Assembly (NCBI GenBank): GCA_017527155.1
Contig: JAFXQI010000114.1
Location: 1-61,154 of the forward strand
Length of the DNA: 61,154 nt
Source of the DNA: Kiritimatiellia bacterium
GTDB taxonomy: Bacteria; Verrucomicrobiota; Kiritimatiellia; CAIQIC01; Lenti-01
Direction of reading: 5' to 3'
A program made the position numbers and the translations under genes. The notes under the pieces are model-generated. The model saw nothing but the letters and a program-made list of their open reading frames with translations, did no database searches and was not told where the DNA came from. This document shows, piece after piece, positions 1-9,362 of the stretch (position 1 is its first letter; each line of letters starts with the position of its first letter).

Positions 1-180
1 GGAGAGGATGCGCTTGCCGCCGTACCAGGCGAGGTGGGCGGCGAGGGCGCCCGTGAAGAGCGCGAGGGAGCCGACGGTCTGCAGGAGCATGGCGGTGGGG
101 GCATGGCTGCAGGAGGGGCCGAAGCAATCGGAGGCGAGGGCGTTGAGGTAGCCGGGAGGGAAGATGGGTTCGTCTTTCAT
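1..180 (-). CDS. Partial small membrane protein, cut by the window edge
   Basis: An open frame starts with ATG at 180 and runs left off the window (60 codons visible). It has the strong G/C wobble bias of the neighbouring genes. Residues 32-52 form a hydrophobic stretch ([20 protein letters not shown]) that looks like one membrane segment, and two cysteines lie just before it. No family is recognised. It is divergent from fusA, and a copy of the recurrent TTCCTTGATATCGCAA-type motif lies about 40 bp upstream of its start. No strong ribosome binding site is visible. The reading frame is probable; the function is unknown. Confidence 0.5.
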   Translation of the reverse strand, partial: MKDEPIFPPGYLNALASDCFGPSCSHAPTAMLLQTVGSLALFTGALAAHLAWYGGKRILS

Positions 181-220
181 GGGGGGCAGGATGGCGGGAT
201 TCGGATGGAAATGCAAGAGA

Positions 221-242
221 ATTCCTTGATATCGCAAGTTGG
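221..242 (-). promoter_or_regulatory. Copy a of the recurrent intergenic motif
   Basis: The plus strand reads TTCCTTGATATCGCAA here. Related sequence occurs in five other intergenic regions (7261, 18594, 25375, 32404, 56626). Here it lies about 40 bp before the start of the leftward gene, so a promoter or regulator site is the simplest reading. The function is not known. Confidence 0.4.
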
Positions 243-449
243 AATCGCGAGCGGGGGAACAATGGGGGAGGAAAACAGCGGGGGTGGAGGGAGACGCGGG
301 GGGCGGGAGGGGGAGAAGCGGGCGGGAATCGGGCGGGGAGGGCAAGCAGGGGGGCTTCTCGAGGGGGGGGCGGACGCCGTTTTCCGGTTGGCGGGGCGGG
401 GCGGTTGGTGGTAGGGTTCGCGGCAGTTTTTCCCCGAAGAGGAACCCCC

Positions 450-2549
450 ATGGCCAAAGACTCCAAATCCGCACCCGCCGCTTCCGCCCGCGAATACCCC
501 CTCGCGGACATCCGCAACATCGGCATCGTCGCGCACATCGACGCCGGCAAGACCACCACCACCGAGCGCATCCTCTTCTACTCCGGCAAGGTCCACAAGA
601 TGGGCGAGGTCCACGACGGCACCGCCGTCATGGACTGGATGGCCCAGGAGCAGGAGCGCGGCATCACCATCACCAGCGCCGACACCACCTGCTTCTGGAA
701 CGGCCGGCAGATCAACGTCATCGACACCCCCGGCCACGTCGACTTCACGGCCGAGGTCGAGCGCTCCCTGCGCGTGCTCGACGGCGCGGTCGGCGTATTC
801 TGCGCCGTCGGCGGCGTGCAGCCCCAGAGCGAGACCGTCTGGCGCCAGGCCGACCGCTACGGCGTCCCGCGCATCGCCTTCGTCAACAAGATGGACCGCA
901 CCGGCGCCCGCTTCGCGCGCGTCGTCGAGGAAATGCGCGCCAAGCTCCACGCCAACGCCGTGCCCGTGCAGCTGCCGATCGGCGCCGAGGACGCCTTCGA
1001 GGGCGTCGTCGACCTCATCGCCATGCGCGCCCTGCGCTTCCAGGGCGAGCTCGGGAGCGACGTCGTCGCCTCCGGCATCCCCGACGCGCTGGCCGCCGAC
1101 GCCGCGGCTGCCCGCGAGCGCCTCCTCGAAGCCGTCGCCGAGACCTCCGAGGACCTCCTCTCCGCCTACCTCGAAAACGGCGACCTCCCCGCCGACCGCC
1201 TGAAGGCGGGCCTGCGCGCCGCGACCGTGTCCGGCCAGGTCGTGCCGGTCCTGTGCGGCTCCAGCTTCCACAACCAGGGCATCCAGCCGCTGCTCGACGC
1301 CATCGTCGACTACCTCCCCTCGCCGCTCGACGTCCCCCCCATACGCGGCACCCATCCCAAGACCGGCGACGCCCTCGAGCGCAAGCCCGACGACGACGGC
1401 CCGCTCTGCGCGATGGCGTTCAAGGTCGCGACCGATCCCTTCGTCGGGCGCGTCGTGTACGTCCGCGTCTATTCCGGCGTCCTGCGCAAGGGCGCGAACG
1501 TCTGGAACCCCCGCACCGCCCGCCGCGAACGCCTCATGCGGCTGCTGCGCCTCCACGCCAACCAGCGCACCGACACCGACGCCCTCTTCAGCGGCGAGAT
1601 CGGCGCCATCGCCGGCATCAAGGGCGTCGGCTCGGGCGACACCCTCTGCGCCGAGCAGAAACCCGTCGTCCTCGAACGCATCGTCTTCCCCGAGCCGGTC
1701 ATCTCCATGGCCATCGAGCCCAAGACCCAGGCCGACAAGGAAAAAATGCAGGCGGCCCTCGCCGACCTGGCCGAAGAGGACCCGACCTTCCGCGTCGGCG
1801 TCAACCCCGAGACCGGCCAGACCATCATGCAGGGCATGGGCGAACTGCACCTCGAAATCCTGCGCGACCGCATGCTGCGCGAATTCCGCGTGCAGGCCAA
1901 CGCCGGCAAGCCGATGGTCGCCTACAAGGAGACCGTGACCGCCCCCGCGCGCGCCGAGAGCGAATTCGACCGCATGCTCGGCGACAAACACCACTACGGC
2001 CGCGTCGCCCTCGCCGTCGCCCCGGCCCCGCGCGGCGCCGGCAACACCGTCGAGTTCCACCTCTCCAACGAGACCGTCCCCCGCGAGTACCACGCCTGCA
2101 TCGAAGAAGGCATCCGCGACGGCCTCTCCACCGGCGTCCTGAGCAACTACCCGCTGGTGGACGTCGCGGTCACCGTCGACGGCGGCGCCTTCCATCCCAC
2201 CGATTCCACCGACATCGCCTTCCGCACCGCCGCCTCCATGGCGGTCCGCGAAGCCGTGGGCAAGGCCGCGCCGGCCCTTCTCGAACCCCTGATGCAGCTC
2301 GAAATCACGACCCCCGAAGAACACCTCGGCGACGTCCTGGCCGACCTCAACACCCGCCGCGGGCAAGTCTCCGACATGACCACCCGCGACAGCCTGCGCC
2401 TCATCCAGGCGACGGTCCCGCTGGCGGGACTCTTCGGCTACGCGACCACCCTCCGCTCCCTCTCCAAGGGCCGCGCTTCCTACTCCATGGAACCCTCCCG
2501 CTTCGAAATCGTCCCCCCCGCCATCGCCAAGCCCCTGCTCGAGTACTGA
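450..2549 (+). CDS. fusA: Translation elongation factor G
   Basis: EF-G is the GTPase that moves tRNA and mRNA through the ribosome after peptide transfer and helps split ribosomes during recycling. The 699-residue product is full length. The GTPase motifs are all present: [13 protein letters not shown] near residue 29, [11 protein letters not shown] near 70, DTPGHVDF near 92, and NKMDRTGA. Domains II to V follow, with the domain IV/V signatures down to the C-terminus. ATG at 450 is preferred over an in-frame ATG at 405 because GAAGAGGAA sits just before it and family members begin close to MAKDS. The usual str-operon partners (rpsL, rpsG, tuf) are absent, and the ribosomal operon is 40 kb away. 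It could be one of two EF-G paralogues, as many PVC bacteria carry two; this is an inference. Confidence 0.95.
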   Translation: MAKDSKSAPAASAREYPLADIRNIGIVAHIDAGKTTTTERILFYSGKVHKMGEVHDGTAVMDWMAQEQERGITITSADTTCFWNGRQINVIDTPGHVDFTAEVERSLRVLDGAVGVFCAVGGVQPQSETVWRQADRYGVPRIAFVNKMDRTGARFARVVEEMRAKLHANAVPVQLPIGAEDAFEGVVDLIAMRALRFQGELGSDVVASGIPDALAADAAAARERLLEAVAETSEDLLSAYLENGDLPADRLKAGLRAATVSGQVVPVLCGSSFHNQGIQPLLDAIVDYLPSPLDVPPIRGTHPKTGDALERKPDDDGPLCAMAFKVATDPFVGRVVYVRVYSGVLRKGANVWNPRTARRERLMRLLRLHANQRTDTDALFSGEIGAIAGIKGVGSGDTLCAEQKPVVLERIVFPEPVISMAIEPKTQADKEKMQAALADLAEEDPTFRVGVNPETGQTIMQGMGELHLEILRDRMLREFRVQANAGKPMVAYKETVTAPARAESEFDRMLGDKHHYGRVALAVAPAPRGAGNTVEFHLSNETVPREYHACIEEGIRDGLSTGVLSNYPLVDVAVTVDGGAFHPTDSTDIAFRTAASMAVREAVGKAAPALLEPLMQLEITTPEEHLGDVLADLNTRRGQVSDMTTRDSLRLIQATVPLAGLFGYATTLRSLSKGRASYSMEPSRFEIVPPAIAKPLLEY

Positions 2550-2634
2550 TTCCGTCCCACACCCGCCCCTCTTTCCCTGCCGTTCCTCCATCACCGCCCC
2601 CGTGCGGCCGGACGGGACGCCAAGGCCCAGCGGC

Positions 2635-3825
2635 TCAGGGGCGGGCGAGGTCGGGGAGGGCGTCGGCGAGGTCGCCGGGGAAGGGGATGGCGGGCCAGGC
2701 GGCGGCACGGTGGGAGGCGACCTGCCGGGCGAGATCGGGGCGTCCGGCGCAAAGCCACGCGCGGGCGAGCTGGTCGCAGATGGCCGCCTGCACGTCCGGG
2801 GCGCGGTCCCGGGCGCGGGACCAGGCCCGTTCCAGGGTGGCCGCGGCGGTATCGCAGTCGCCCGCGGCGATCCGGGCCGCCCCGGCGGTTTCGAGATAGA
2901 AGGGGTTGGACGGGGCGATGCGGCAGGCGGTATCGGCGTGGTCGAGGGCGCCGGCGGGATCGATCCCGGCCTGCAGCAGGGCGCAGGCAAGGTTGTTGTG
3001 CAGACGGGGATTTTCCGGATCGAGCTCCAGCGCCTGCCGGTAGAGGGGGATGGCCGCCCCCGGCTCGCCCATCCGGACGAGCGAATCGGCCCGCCCGCAC
3101 AGGGCATGGACCGCCAGTTCCGGCGCGGCGGCGTCCGCGAGGAGGCGTCCGTAGAGCGCGGCGGCGCGGCGGTTGTCGCCCCGAGCGGCATGGTAGTCCG
3201 CGAGCAACCGCGTCCGTTCCGTTCCCGGAATCGGCAGGCGGTCCAGTCCGCGCGGGGTGGAGAGGCACAGCGCGGAATGGGACAGGGCGTCGCGCATTCC
3301 GAAGAAGCGGTCCGCGGGAATCTCCAGCAACGGGCCGTCGCCGACCACGAGGCCGATCCGGCCGGATTCCGGATCCCAGTCCGCGGGCATGGCGAGCCGG
3401 ACGCTTCCATGGCGCCCGCCGGGAAGGTACAGCAGGAGCGGGCGGTTGCGGCCGAATGCTTCCCGGAGTCCATCCGGATCGGCCTTCAGGGTGGCCGCGA
3501 TGCGGTTCCGCTTCAGGGCGGCGCGGAGCAGGGCGGCGCGGTCGAGCCGGCCCTGCACGACGCCGTCCGGAAGGATGTCCGCCCTCTCCTCCGGCGGCAG
3601 GTCGATGCCGTAGGCGGCGAAGAAGGCCGCCAGCACGGCGTCCGCGTCGGACAGCGTGGCGGCCGGTACCGCCGGTGCCGGCGAAAGGGCGAGGCGGCGT
3701 GGTGCGCGGGGGCCGCGGGGGCCGCGCGTGGCGCAGCCCGCAAGCAGGAAGATGGCCGCGGCGGCGAGAAGGACGGCCCGGACTCCGCCGGTGCCCCTCC
3801 CGTGCCGCGACGGGGAATCCCCCAT
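2635..3825 (-). CDS. Lipoprotein with peptidase-like and TPR regions
   Basis: The 396-residue product starts with a signal sequence ending in the lipobox LLAGC (cysteine near residue 30), so it should be a membrane-anchored lipoprotein. Residues of about 55-190 resemble the C39-like 'bacteriocin-processing peptidase/transglutaminase-fold' lead regions found before TPRs, but I cannot see a convincing catalytic set. Residues of about 205-360 form TPR-type helical pairs (for example AIPLYRQALELDPENPRLHNNLACAL). The start ATG shares its A with the TGA of the upstream BON-domain gene (TGATG), so the two are translationally coupled. Its 3' end converges on fusA across 85 bp. Role unknown; a protein-protein scaffold in the envelope is likely. 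Confidence 0.75.
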   Translation of the reverse strand: MGDSPSRHGRGTGGVRAVLLAAAAIFLLAGCATRGPRGPRAPRRLALSPAPAVPAATLSDADAVLAAFFAAYGIDLPPEERADILPDGVVQGRLDRAALLRAALKRNRIAATLKADPDGLREAFGRNRPLLLYLPGGRHGSVRLAMPADWDPESGRIGLVVGDGPLLEIPADRFFGMRDALSHSALCLSTPRGLDRLPIPGTERTRLLADYHAARGDNRRAAALYGRLLADAAAPELAVHALCGRADSLVRMGEPGAAIPLYRQALELDPENPRLHNNLACALLQAGIDPAGALDHADTACRIAPSNPFYLETAGAARIAAGDCDTAAATLERAWSRARDRAPDVQAAICDQLARAWLCAGRPDLARQVASHRAAAWPAIPFPGDLADALPDLARP

Positions 3826-4130
3826 CAGAAGATGCGGGTGTGGTCCCGGACTTCGAAGATGCCGTCCGTGCGTTCGAGAATCTGGATGGCGCGCTGGCGC
3901 ACCGCCTCGCTGGGCACGTTGCCGGTGAGGGTCGCCAGACCGTTCTCGACCGTCACGAGCAAGGTGGCGTCGGCCGTCATGGCGTCGCTGGCCAGGCCCT
4001 CCGCGGCGGCGGCCTGGATGCCGGCATCGCTCGCGGGATCGGGGGTCCATGCCTGTCCCTCCAGGAGGGTGCATCCGGAGGCCAGGGCCAGCAACAGGGC
4101 CGCGGCCGCTCCCAACATGTATCTGCTCAT
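3825..4130 (-). CDS. BON-domain lipoprotein
   Basis: This is a 101-residue product with a lipoprotein signal (LALASGC, cysteine at residue 20). It is followed by one BON domain at about residues 33-98, with the typical pattern DATLLVTVENGLATLTGNV and a final VRDHTRIF. BON domains are found in periplasmic stress proteins such as OsmY and in secretins, where they bind membranes or partner proteins. A GGAG sequence precedes the ATG. A TTGACA/TATTCA promoter lies just upstream, and the downstream lipoprotein gene overlaps by one base, so this is the first gene of a two-gene operon. Confidence 0.85.
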   Translation of the reverse strand: MSRYMLGAAAALLLALASGCTLLEGQAWTPDPASDAGIQAAAAEGLASDAMTADATLLVTVENGLATLTGNVPSEAVRQRAIQILERTDGIFEVRDHTRIF

Positions 4131-4154
4131 CGTCGGAATCTCCTTCCGCCCGCG

Positions 4155-4183
4155 TGAATAGCGAAAACGCCGCCGCGTGTCAA
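4155..4183 (-). promoter_or_regulatory. Sigma-70-type promoter of the BON lipoprotein operon
   Basis: On the minus strand TTGACA (4183-4178) is followed after exactly 17 bp by TATTCA (4160-4155). The predicted transcript would start about 20 bp before the ATG at 4130. Confidence 0.7.
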
Positions 4184-4285
4184 CGCGGACAAACCAACAC
4201 CGACGGGGCCGATTCCCTCCGGGAGCTGGGGGCGGGGGGGATGCCGATCCGGAAAGGATTTTCCCCCGAGGAAGAGCCCGCGGCG

Positions 4286-4530
4286 CCAAAACACGGAGGG
4301 AACGGAGGCACGGGGAGATTTTGGAGGGCGTTTTCGGACGCGCGAAGCGCCTCCCTGCAACTTCTCCGTGCCTCCTTGTGTCCGGCGGGAAGGGAAAGCG
4401 GCCGTCGGGGGGGGCGCCAGAGCGGGTTGAGTTTTCTGTGGCTTCCCAGACGTTTCCCCAACACAAGGTCGCGCAGAAGCGCGACCCTCCCGGTGCGCTG
4501 CGGACGCGCGGAAGCGCGTCCCTCCCCGTG
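4286..4530. repeat. Intergenic hairpin repeats, cluster 1
   Basis: The 458-bp gap between the BON gene and the AsmA-like gene has no credible gene. At 4290-4381 there is an imperfect inverted repeat with arms of type ACGGAGGCACGG. At 4467-4486 is GGTCGCGCAGAAGCGCGACC and at 4501-4521 a hairpin with GGACGCG/CGCGTCC arms. The last two belong to a REP-like family that recurs at 16.5, 22.3 and 32.1 kb. The remaining sequence is plain. Confidence 0.8.
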
Positions 4531-4588
4531 GAGAGCGGAAATGCCTGAGGGGACAAGAGGTTGAGGATACCCGGTTCCTTCAACCGAT

Positions 4589-7213
4589 CTAGGGGGCGGG
4601 CGGGAGAAGGAAGTCCCCGGCGGGGGCGTCGGCGGAGTCGGAAGCGTGGCCGACGAGTTTCTTGAAGACGTCGAGGGTGAGGTTGGCGGGTTTCCAGGTC
4701 GGTTCGGAGAGGGTGCCACCGAGGCGGAATTCGAGGAGGCGGGTGACCGGCATCGTGGCCAGGCGGACCAGCGTTGCCACCACGCCGCCGCGCAGGAGCT
4801 GGACCTCCGCCACGTAGTCGAGGGTATTGTCGAACCCGAACGACCCCTCCGCCTTCACGCTGAACACGGTGCCTTCCAGGCGGATGTCCTGGGAATGGAT
4901 CCGGCTGTTGCGGATGGCGAAGTCGCCGGAGGCGTCCGTCTGGGCGAACGCCGAGAAGTCCGGCAGCAGCTTGCCCAGCAGGTAGCTCAGGCCGGCGAAG
5001 AGCTTGCTTTCCATCAGGAAGCCGTTGCGGACCGTGGCGGTACCGGAGCCGGTGACGGTGGGGCCGCAGCCGGCGCCGATCATGCCGGAAATCTTCCCGG
5101 AGCCGTCGAGGAAGCCGCGCAGCTTGGTGACGGGCTGGCCGGTGGAGGCTTCGAGAAGGCGGTCGATTTCGACGGATTCGGCGGAATCGACGGTGACTTC
5201 GTAGCGCCAGGCGTCGTCGCGGCCGACGGGATAGAGACGGAAGGAGCCGGCGGCGTGCCCGCCGTAGGCGGTGCCGGAGAGGTTGGTGACGGCGAGGCGG
5301 CGACCGCGGACGGAGAGGTCGGCTTCGACGGTGTCGGCCCGCCAGCGGTCGTAGCCGAAGTCCTTTGCGGAGAGGTGGCCTTCGAGGCGGTTGAGGGAGA
5401 AGTTGCAGTAGTCGAGGAGGCCGTCGATCCGCACCCGCGCGGGGCCGTCGAGGCGGAACGGGACGAAGAAGTTCGAGACGGCGGGGGCGATCATGTGGGT
5501 CGCGGTGCGCGCGTCGATGGTGCTCTCCACGTCGAGGCGGAGGGTCTGGTTGGAGAAGGCCATGTGGACGTCGCCGCGCGCCCATCCTTCGGGGCGCTGC
5601 AGGACCATGCCGGTCAGGTGCATGACTTCGTTTGTGATGTCCACGCGCGTGCGGAAGGACTGGACGGGTTCGCCGCGGACGGTGAAGTTGGTCGCGACGC
5701 CATCGCCGTAGCAGTAGACGGCGGGGTCGCCGAGGGTGCCGCCCGTCACGCCGCCCGAGATGTGCACCGGCTCGCCGATGCCGAACCAGTCGACGATTTC
5801 CGCCATGTCGTCCGACAGCGCGCTCTTGACGTGGTGCGGGTTGACGTCGCCCGACCAGCGGATCTCGAAGCGCTTCGTCGCCTCGCGGAAATACCCGTTC
5901 GAGACCGCCACGCGCGTCGCCCAGTCGCCCTCGCCGAGCTGGATCCGGCCCCCGGGCAGCGTCCATTCGCCGTCCTTGCGCTCCACCGAGAGGTCCGCCT
6001 TCTCCAGCGGGATGCCGCGGACCGTCGCCTTCGCCACCGACAGCTTCGCGCGGAACTCCTCCAGCGCCCGCTCCGCCTCGATGGGCCCCGTCTCCCACTC
6101 CAGGCGCAGCGGGAAGTCCGCGGCGCCGTCGAGTTCCGCTTCCACCCGTTCGCGGATGCCGGGCGGGCAGAACGCGAGCAGGCCGGAGGGGGGGATCGTG
6201 TTGACGACGGAGGCGCGCACGATGCCCTTGCGCGAGTCGTACCAGCCCGACGCGCTGGCCAGGCCGCCGCCCTTGCGGAACTGCCAATCCGGCACGCGCA
6301 GCACCCCTTCCTCCCATTCCGCGGCGAACACGAAGCCGTCGAAGTCCGTGCCGTCCCCCTCGCCGCCCGCGTTGTCCACCAGACGCACCGCCGCGCGGTT
6401 CGACTCCGGATGCGCCAGGTACACCACGAACGAGAAATCCGCCGACGGCGGTTCGCGGAAGCGGACGGCGTTGAGCTCCTCCACCGTCTCCCGCACCACC
6501 TCCGGCATGGCATCCATCGCGTCGAGCGCGCGGGAAAGGGGATTGACCGCCGGCGCGTCCTCCTCCTCCCGTTCCTTCGCCTCCGAGGGGGCGAAGTAGA
6601 GGGCCCCGCGGCCGTTGAAGCGGATGCCCAGGCACTCCGCGGAGAACGACCGCAGCATCAGTTCGTTCGAGTTCGCGGAGAAGCGCAGGTCGATGTGCTG
6701 CACCTGCATCTCGCTGTCGCCGGTCCGCAGGCCGATCCGCCCCTCGCCCGGGAGCGCCCGCAGCATGCCGTCCTCCACCGACAGCACCGGCGTCAGGCGG
6801 TGGCTCCGCCAGAGCGTTCCCGGGTCCGCCGCGACCGTCAGCGCCGCCGCCTCCAGGAAAGGTACCGCCGAGTCCTCGCGCGCGTACATCTTCACGCCGT
6901 CCGCCACGAGCCCGCGGTCGATTTCGAGCCGGAACCGCTTCACCTGCAGGAAATATCCCTCCCGCGCCAGCCGCTCCAGGAACACCTCCGACAGCGCCGC
7001 CGGGACCCCGACGTGGTGGAGGTAGGCGAACAGTCCGGCCAGGAGCAGCACGGCCAGCAACGCGATCCGGAACGTCCAGCGCGCCGTTCCCGCCAGCACC
7101 CGCCCCGCCGCGCCGGCCGCGCGGCGCAGCGCCGGCAGAAGCCGGACCGGGGGCGCCGACGGCGTCCCGCCGCCGGTTCCCTCCGTTTTCGTTTGCCCGG
7201 AACCATCCATCAT
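4589..7213 (-). CDS. AsmA/DUF3971-like envelope protein
   Basis: The 874-residue product has a cytoplasmic N-terminus, one membrane anchor at about residues 47-67 (FRIALLAVLLLAGLFAYLHH), and then a long beta-rich periplasmic part. The C-terminal 250 residues carry AsmA/TamB-type features: repeated short strands, LDGSGKISGMIGAGCG, a low-polarity region before SFGFDNTLDYVAEVQLLRGG, and a final FRLGGTLSEPTWKP typical of AsmA-2/DUF3971 ends. AsmA-like proteins are thought to carry lipids between inner and outer membrane or to help outer-membrane assembly. It is divergent from a transporter/acyltransferase that remakes phospholipids, which fits an envelope-lipid role (inference). MM at the start gives two adjacent ATG choices. 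Confidence 0.75.
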   Translation of the reverse strand: MMDGSGQTKTEGTGGGTPSAPPVRLLPALRRAAGAAGRVLAGTARWTFRIALLAVLLLAGLFAYLHHVGVPAALSEVFLERLAREGYFLQVKRFRLEIDRGLVADGVKMYAREDSAVPFLEAAALTVAADPGTLWRSHRLTPVLSVEDGMLRALPGEGRIGLRTGDSEMQVQHIDLRFSANSNELMLRSFSAECLGIRFNGRGALYFAPSEAKEREEEDAPAVNPLSRALDAMDAMPEVVRETVEELNAVRFREPPSADFSFVVYLAHPESNRAAVRLVDNAGGEGDGTDFDGFVFAAEWEEGVLRVPDWQFRKGGGLASASGWYDSRKGIVRASVVNTIPPSGLLAFCPPGIRERVEAELDGAADFPLRLEWETGPIEAERALEEFRAKLSVAKATVRGIPLEKADLSVERKDGEWTLPGGRIQLGEGDWATRVAVSNGYFREATKRFEIRWSGDVNPHHVKSALSDDMAEIVDWFGIGEPVHISGGVTGGTLGDPAVYCYGDGVATNFTVRGEPVQSFRTRVDITNEVMHLTGMVLQRPEGWARGDVHMAFSNQTLRLDVESTIDARTATHMIAPAVSNFFVPFRLDGPARVRIDGLLDYCNFSLNRLEGHLSAKDFGYDRWRADTVEADLSVRGRRLAVTNLSGTAYGGHAAGSFRLYPVGRDDAWRYEVTVDSAESVEIDRLLEASTGQPVTKLRGFLDGSGKISGMIGAGCGPTVTGSGTATVRNGFLMESKLFAGLSYLLGKLLPDFSAFAQTDASGDFAIRNSRIHSQDIRLEGTVFSVKAEGSFGFDNTLDYVAEVQLLRGGVVATLVRLATMPVTRLLEFRLGGTLSEPTWKPANLTLDVFKKLVGHASDSADAPAGDFLLPPAP

Positions 7214-7260
7214 GCCCGCATCCTACCTGCTCGCCCTCCGTTCCGCAAGTCCGCCCCGAA

Positions 7261-7283
7261 CCATCTGCAAGATCAAGGAAATC
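7261..7283 (+). promoter_or_regulatory. Copy b of the recurrent intergenic motif
   Basis: The plus strand reads TGCAAGATCAAGGAAATC, the reverse complement of the motif at 221 and 32404. It lies in the 173-bp space between two divergent genes, about 105 bp before the ATG at 7387 and about 50 bp before the leftward gene. Function unknown. Confidence 0.4.
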
Positions 7284-7386
7284 ATCCGGTTTTCCCCCCG
7301 TTTTCCGCCACTCTCCCGGCCATGGATTCTATCCCGTTCCCCTCCGGGCTTGACGGCGGGGGGCGGAAGCGGCGACTATCGGGGAC

Positions 7387-9303
7387 ATGGACTCCCCAAA
7401 GCCAGCCCCGACGCGCCCGCGCTCCTTCCTGCCGCTGTTCGCGACGAACCTGTTCGGGACGGTCAACGACAACTTCCTCAAGACGCTGGCGAGCTTCGCG
7501 GTCATCGGCTGGATCGAGGACCCGCGCCTCAAGCCGCTCTACATGGGGGCGACCGCCGCGGCGCTGGTGCTGCCGTACGTCCTCTTCTCGCCGCTGGCCG
7601 ACCGCCTGGCGACGGCGTTCGACAAGAAGACCATCGTCCGCCTCGCCAAGTGGGCCGAGCTGCCGATCATGGCGGTGGCCGTCGCGGGGTTCCGCGCGCA
7701 TTCGGCGTGGACGGTGGTGGCGGCGGTGCTGCTGATGGGCCTGCAGAGTTCCCTCTACTCCCCGGCGAAGTACGCGCTGGTCCGCGACGTCGGCGGAGCG
7801 GACCGCATCTCGACGGGGATGGGCGGCATGGAAGGCATCGCGTTCGGCGGGGTGCTGGCGGGCACGATCGCGGCGTCGGTGGCGTCGGACCGCGCGCCGC
7901 CGCCGGTGCAGTGGGCGCTGCTGGCGGGGTTCGCGCTGGCGGGGCTCGCGGCGAGCCACTTCATACGCGCGGACGAGGTGCGCGGCACCGAGCGCCGGCC
8001 GGTGGGGCCGGTGCGGTTCTTCGCGGAATCGGTGCGGATCGTCCGGGGGTATCCGGGGCTGATGGCGGTGGTGATGGCGCTGTGCGTCTTCTGGTGGGGC
8101 GCGGCGATGCTCCAGATGGGCCTGCTCGTCTACGGCCGCGAGGGGCTCGGCCTCGACGCCACGCGAACGGGCCTGATGCTGTGCGCGGCGGCGGTCGGCA
8201 TCGTCGCCGGGCAGGTCCTCGCGGGGCTGGCCGACAAGCGCCGCCCGCTGCTCGCCCTCGTGCCCGCCGCGGGATGGCTGGCGGGGGGAATCCTGCTGGC
8301 GCTGGGGTTCCGTCCGGCGGGGCCGGGCGCGTTCACGGCGCTGCTGGCGGTGCTGTCGTTCTCGCTGGGATTCTTCAAGCTGCCGCTCGACGCGGAGATC
8401 CAGCGGGTCGTGAAGGGGCCCCGCCTGAACACGGTCCTCGCGTGGTTCAACCAGGTGACGTTCCTGTTCATGTTCGCGGCGAGCGCGTTCTACGCGGCGC
8501 TGAGCTGGGCGTTCGGGCTGGGGGCGTTCCTGTGGGCGATGGGGGTGGCGTTTGTGGCGGCGCCGGCGGTGTTCGCGCTGGCGTACCGCCCCGTCCTGCT
8601 CTCCCTCGGCGCGCGCGCCCTCGCCCGCCGCTACGAGGTCGCGGTCGAAGGCGCCGCCTGCCTCGACGGGCCCGGACCGTTCCTCGTCCTGCCGAACCAC
8701 CCCGCGATGGTCGATCCCATGATCGTCGCGACCGCCCTCCGCCGCGTCCCCCTGCGCCCGCTGGTGGACGAACGCTTCTTCCGCGCCGGACTCCTGACCC
8801 GGCTGGTCCTGCACACCCTCCGCGCGGTGCCCGTGCCCGACCTCGCCGCGCACGCCGCCAGCCGCGACCGCGCCGGCGCCGCCCATGCCCTCGAAACCCT
8901 CGTGCCCGGCGCATTGGCGTCCGGCGGCTCCATCCTCCTCTATCCCGCGGGGCACATCCAGACGGCCGACGGCCTCGACGCCATCGGCAACCGCCGCCTC
9001 GCGTGGACCGCCTGCCGGACGCTCCCGCCCGGCACCCGCGTCATCGCCGTCCGCACCACCGGACTCTGGGGCAGCATCTGGAGCCGCGCCGGACGAACCG
9101 CCTCGCCGCCGTTCGTCCCGACGCTGCTCCGGAGCGCGTTCCTCTGGCTGTTCGCGGTGCCCTTCATGCGGCGCCGCCGCGTGACCCTCCACCTCGAAGA
9201 CATCACCGACCGCGTCGCCGCCTGGGCCGCGCTCCCGCGCGCGGAGTTCAACAGGAGGCTGGAGGAGTGGTTCGCGGGGGGCGGACGGGGGCTGGAAACC
9301 TAG
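7387..9303 (+). CDS. Lysophospholipid transporter / acyltransferase fusion (LplT-PlsC)
   Basis: The 638-residue product joins two domains. Residues of about 10-400 form a 12-segment MFS transporter like LplT, beginning FATNLFGTVNDNFLKTL. Residues of about 415-620 form a 1-acylglycerophosphate acyltransferase domain with the NHPAMVD motif (H438 and D443 of the HX4D pair) and a later block LYPAGHIQTADG. In E. coli, LplT and Aas import lysophospholipids and re-acylate them; larger fusions also carry an acyl-ACP synthetase domain, which is missing here. The product should act in the inner membrane in phospholipid repair or synthesis. Its stop codon lies inside an 8-bp tandem repeat. Confidence 0.88.
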   Translation: MDSPKPAPTRPRSFLPLFATNLFGTVNDNFLKTLASFAVIGWIEDPRLKPLYMGATAAALVLPYVLFSPLADRLATAFDKKTIVRLAKWAELPIMAVAVAGFRAHSAWTVVAAVLLMGLQSSLYSPAKYALVRDVGGADRISTGMGGMEGIAFGGVLAGTIAASVASDRAPPPVQWALLAGFALAGLAASHFIRADEVRGTERRPVGPVRFFAESVRIVRGYPGLMAVVMALCVFWWGAAMLQMGLLVYGREGLGLDATRTGLMLCAAAVGIVAGQVLAGLADKRRPLLALVPAAGWLAGGILLALGFRPAGPGAFTALLAVLSFSLGFFKLPLDAEIQRVVKGPRLNTVLAWFNQVTFLFMFAASAFYAALSWAFGLGAFLWAMGVAFVAAPAVFALAYRPVLLSLGARALARRYEVAVEGAACLDGPGPFLVLPNHPAMVDPMIVATALRRVPLRPLVDERFFRAGLLTRLVLHTLRAVPVPDLAAHAASRDRAGAAHALETLVPGALASGGSILLYPAGHIQTADGLDAIGNRRLAWTACRTLPPGTRVIAVRTTGLWGSIWSRAGRTASPPFVPTLLRSAFLWLFAVPFMRRRRVTLHLEDITDRVAAWAALPRAEFNRRLEEWFAGGGRGLET

Positions 9304-9327
9304 GTTTCTAGATATCTAGATATCTAG
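9296..9327. repeat. Tandem 8-bp CTAG repeat and small palindromes
   Basis: CTAG occurs at 9300, 9308, 9316 and 9324, exactly 8 bp apart, with the unit CTAGATAT. The palindrome AAACCTAGGTTT spans 9296-9307. The stop TAG of the upstream gene is part of the first unit. The site lies between convergent genes and is AT-rich in a GC-rich setting. Confidence 0.9.
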
Positions 9328-9362
9328 TTTTCCAGGTCCCCAGGCCGCCCCCCCCGACCGCC

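Noticed and set aside
177-3473. A 1098-codon open frame on the minus strand across fusA
   Set aside because: It lies antisense to the certain fusA gene, has low-complexity composition, and reflects the lack of stops in GC-rich DNA. Only the lipoprotein part, in another frame, is real.
3826-4074. Longer N-terminus for the TPR lipoprotein
   Set aside because: The extension is arginine-rich, overlaps the BON gene, and would hide the lipoprotein signal that begins at 3825.
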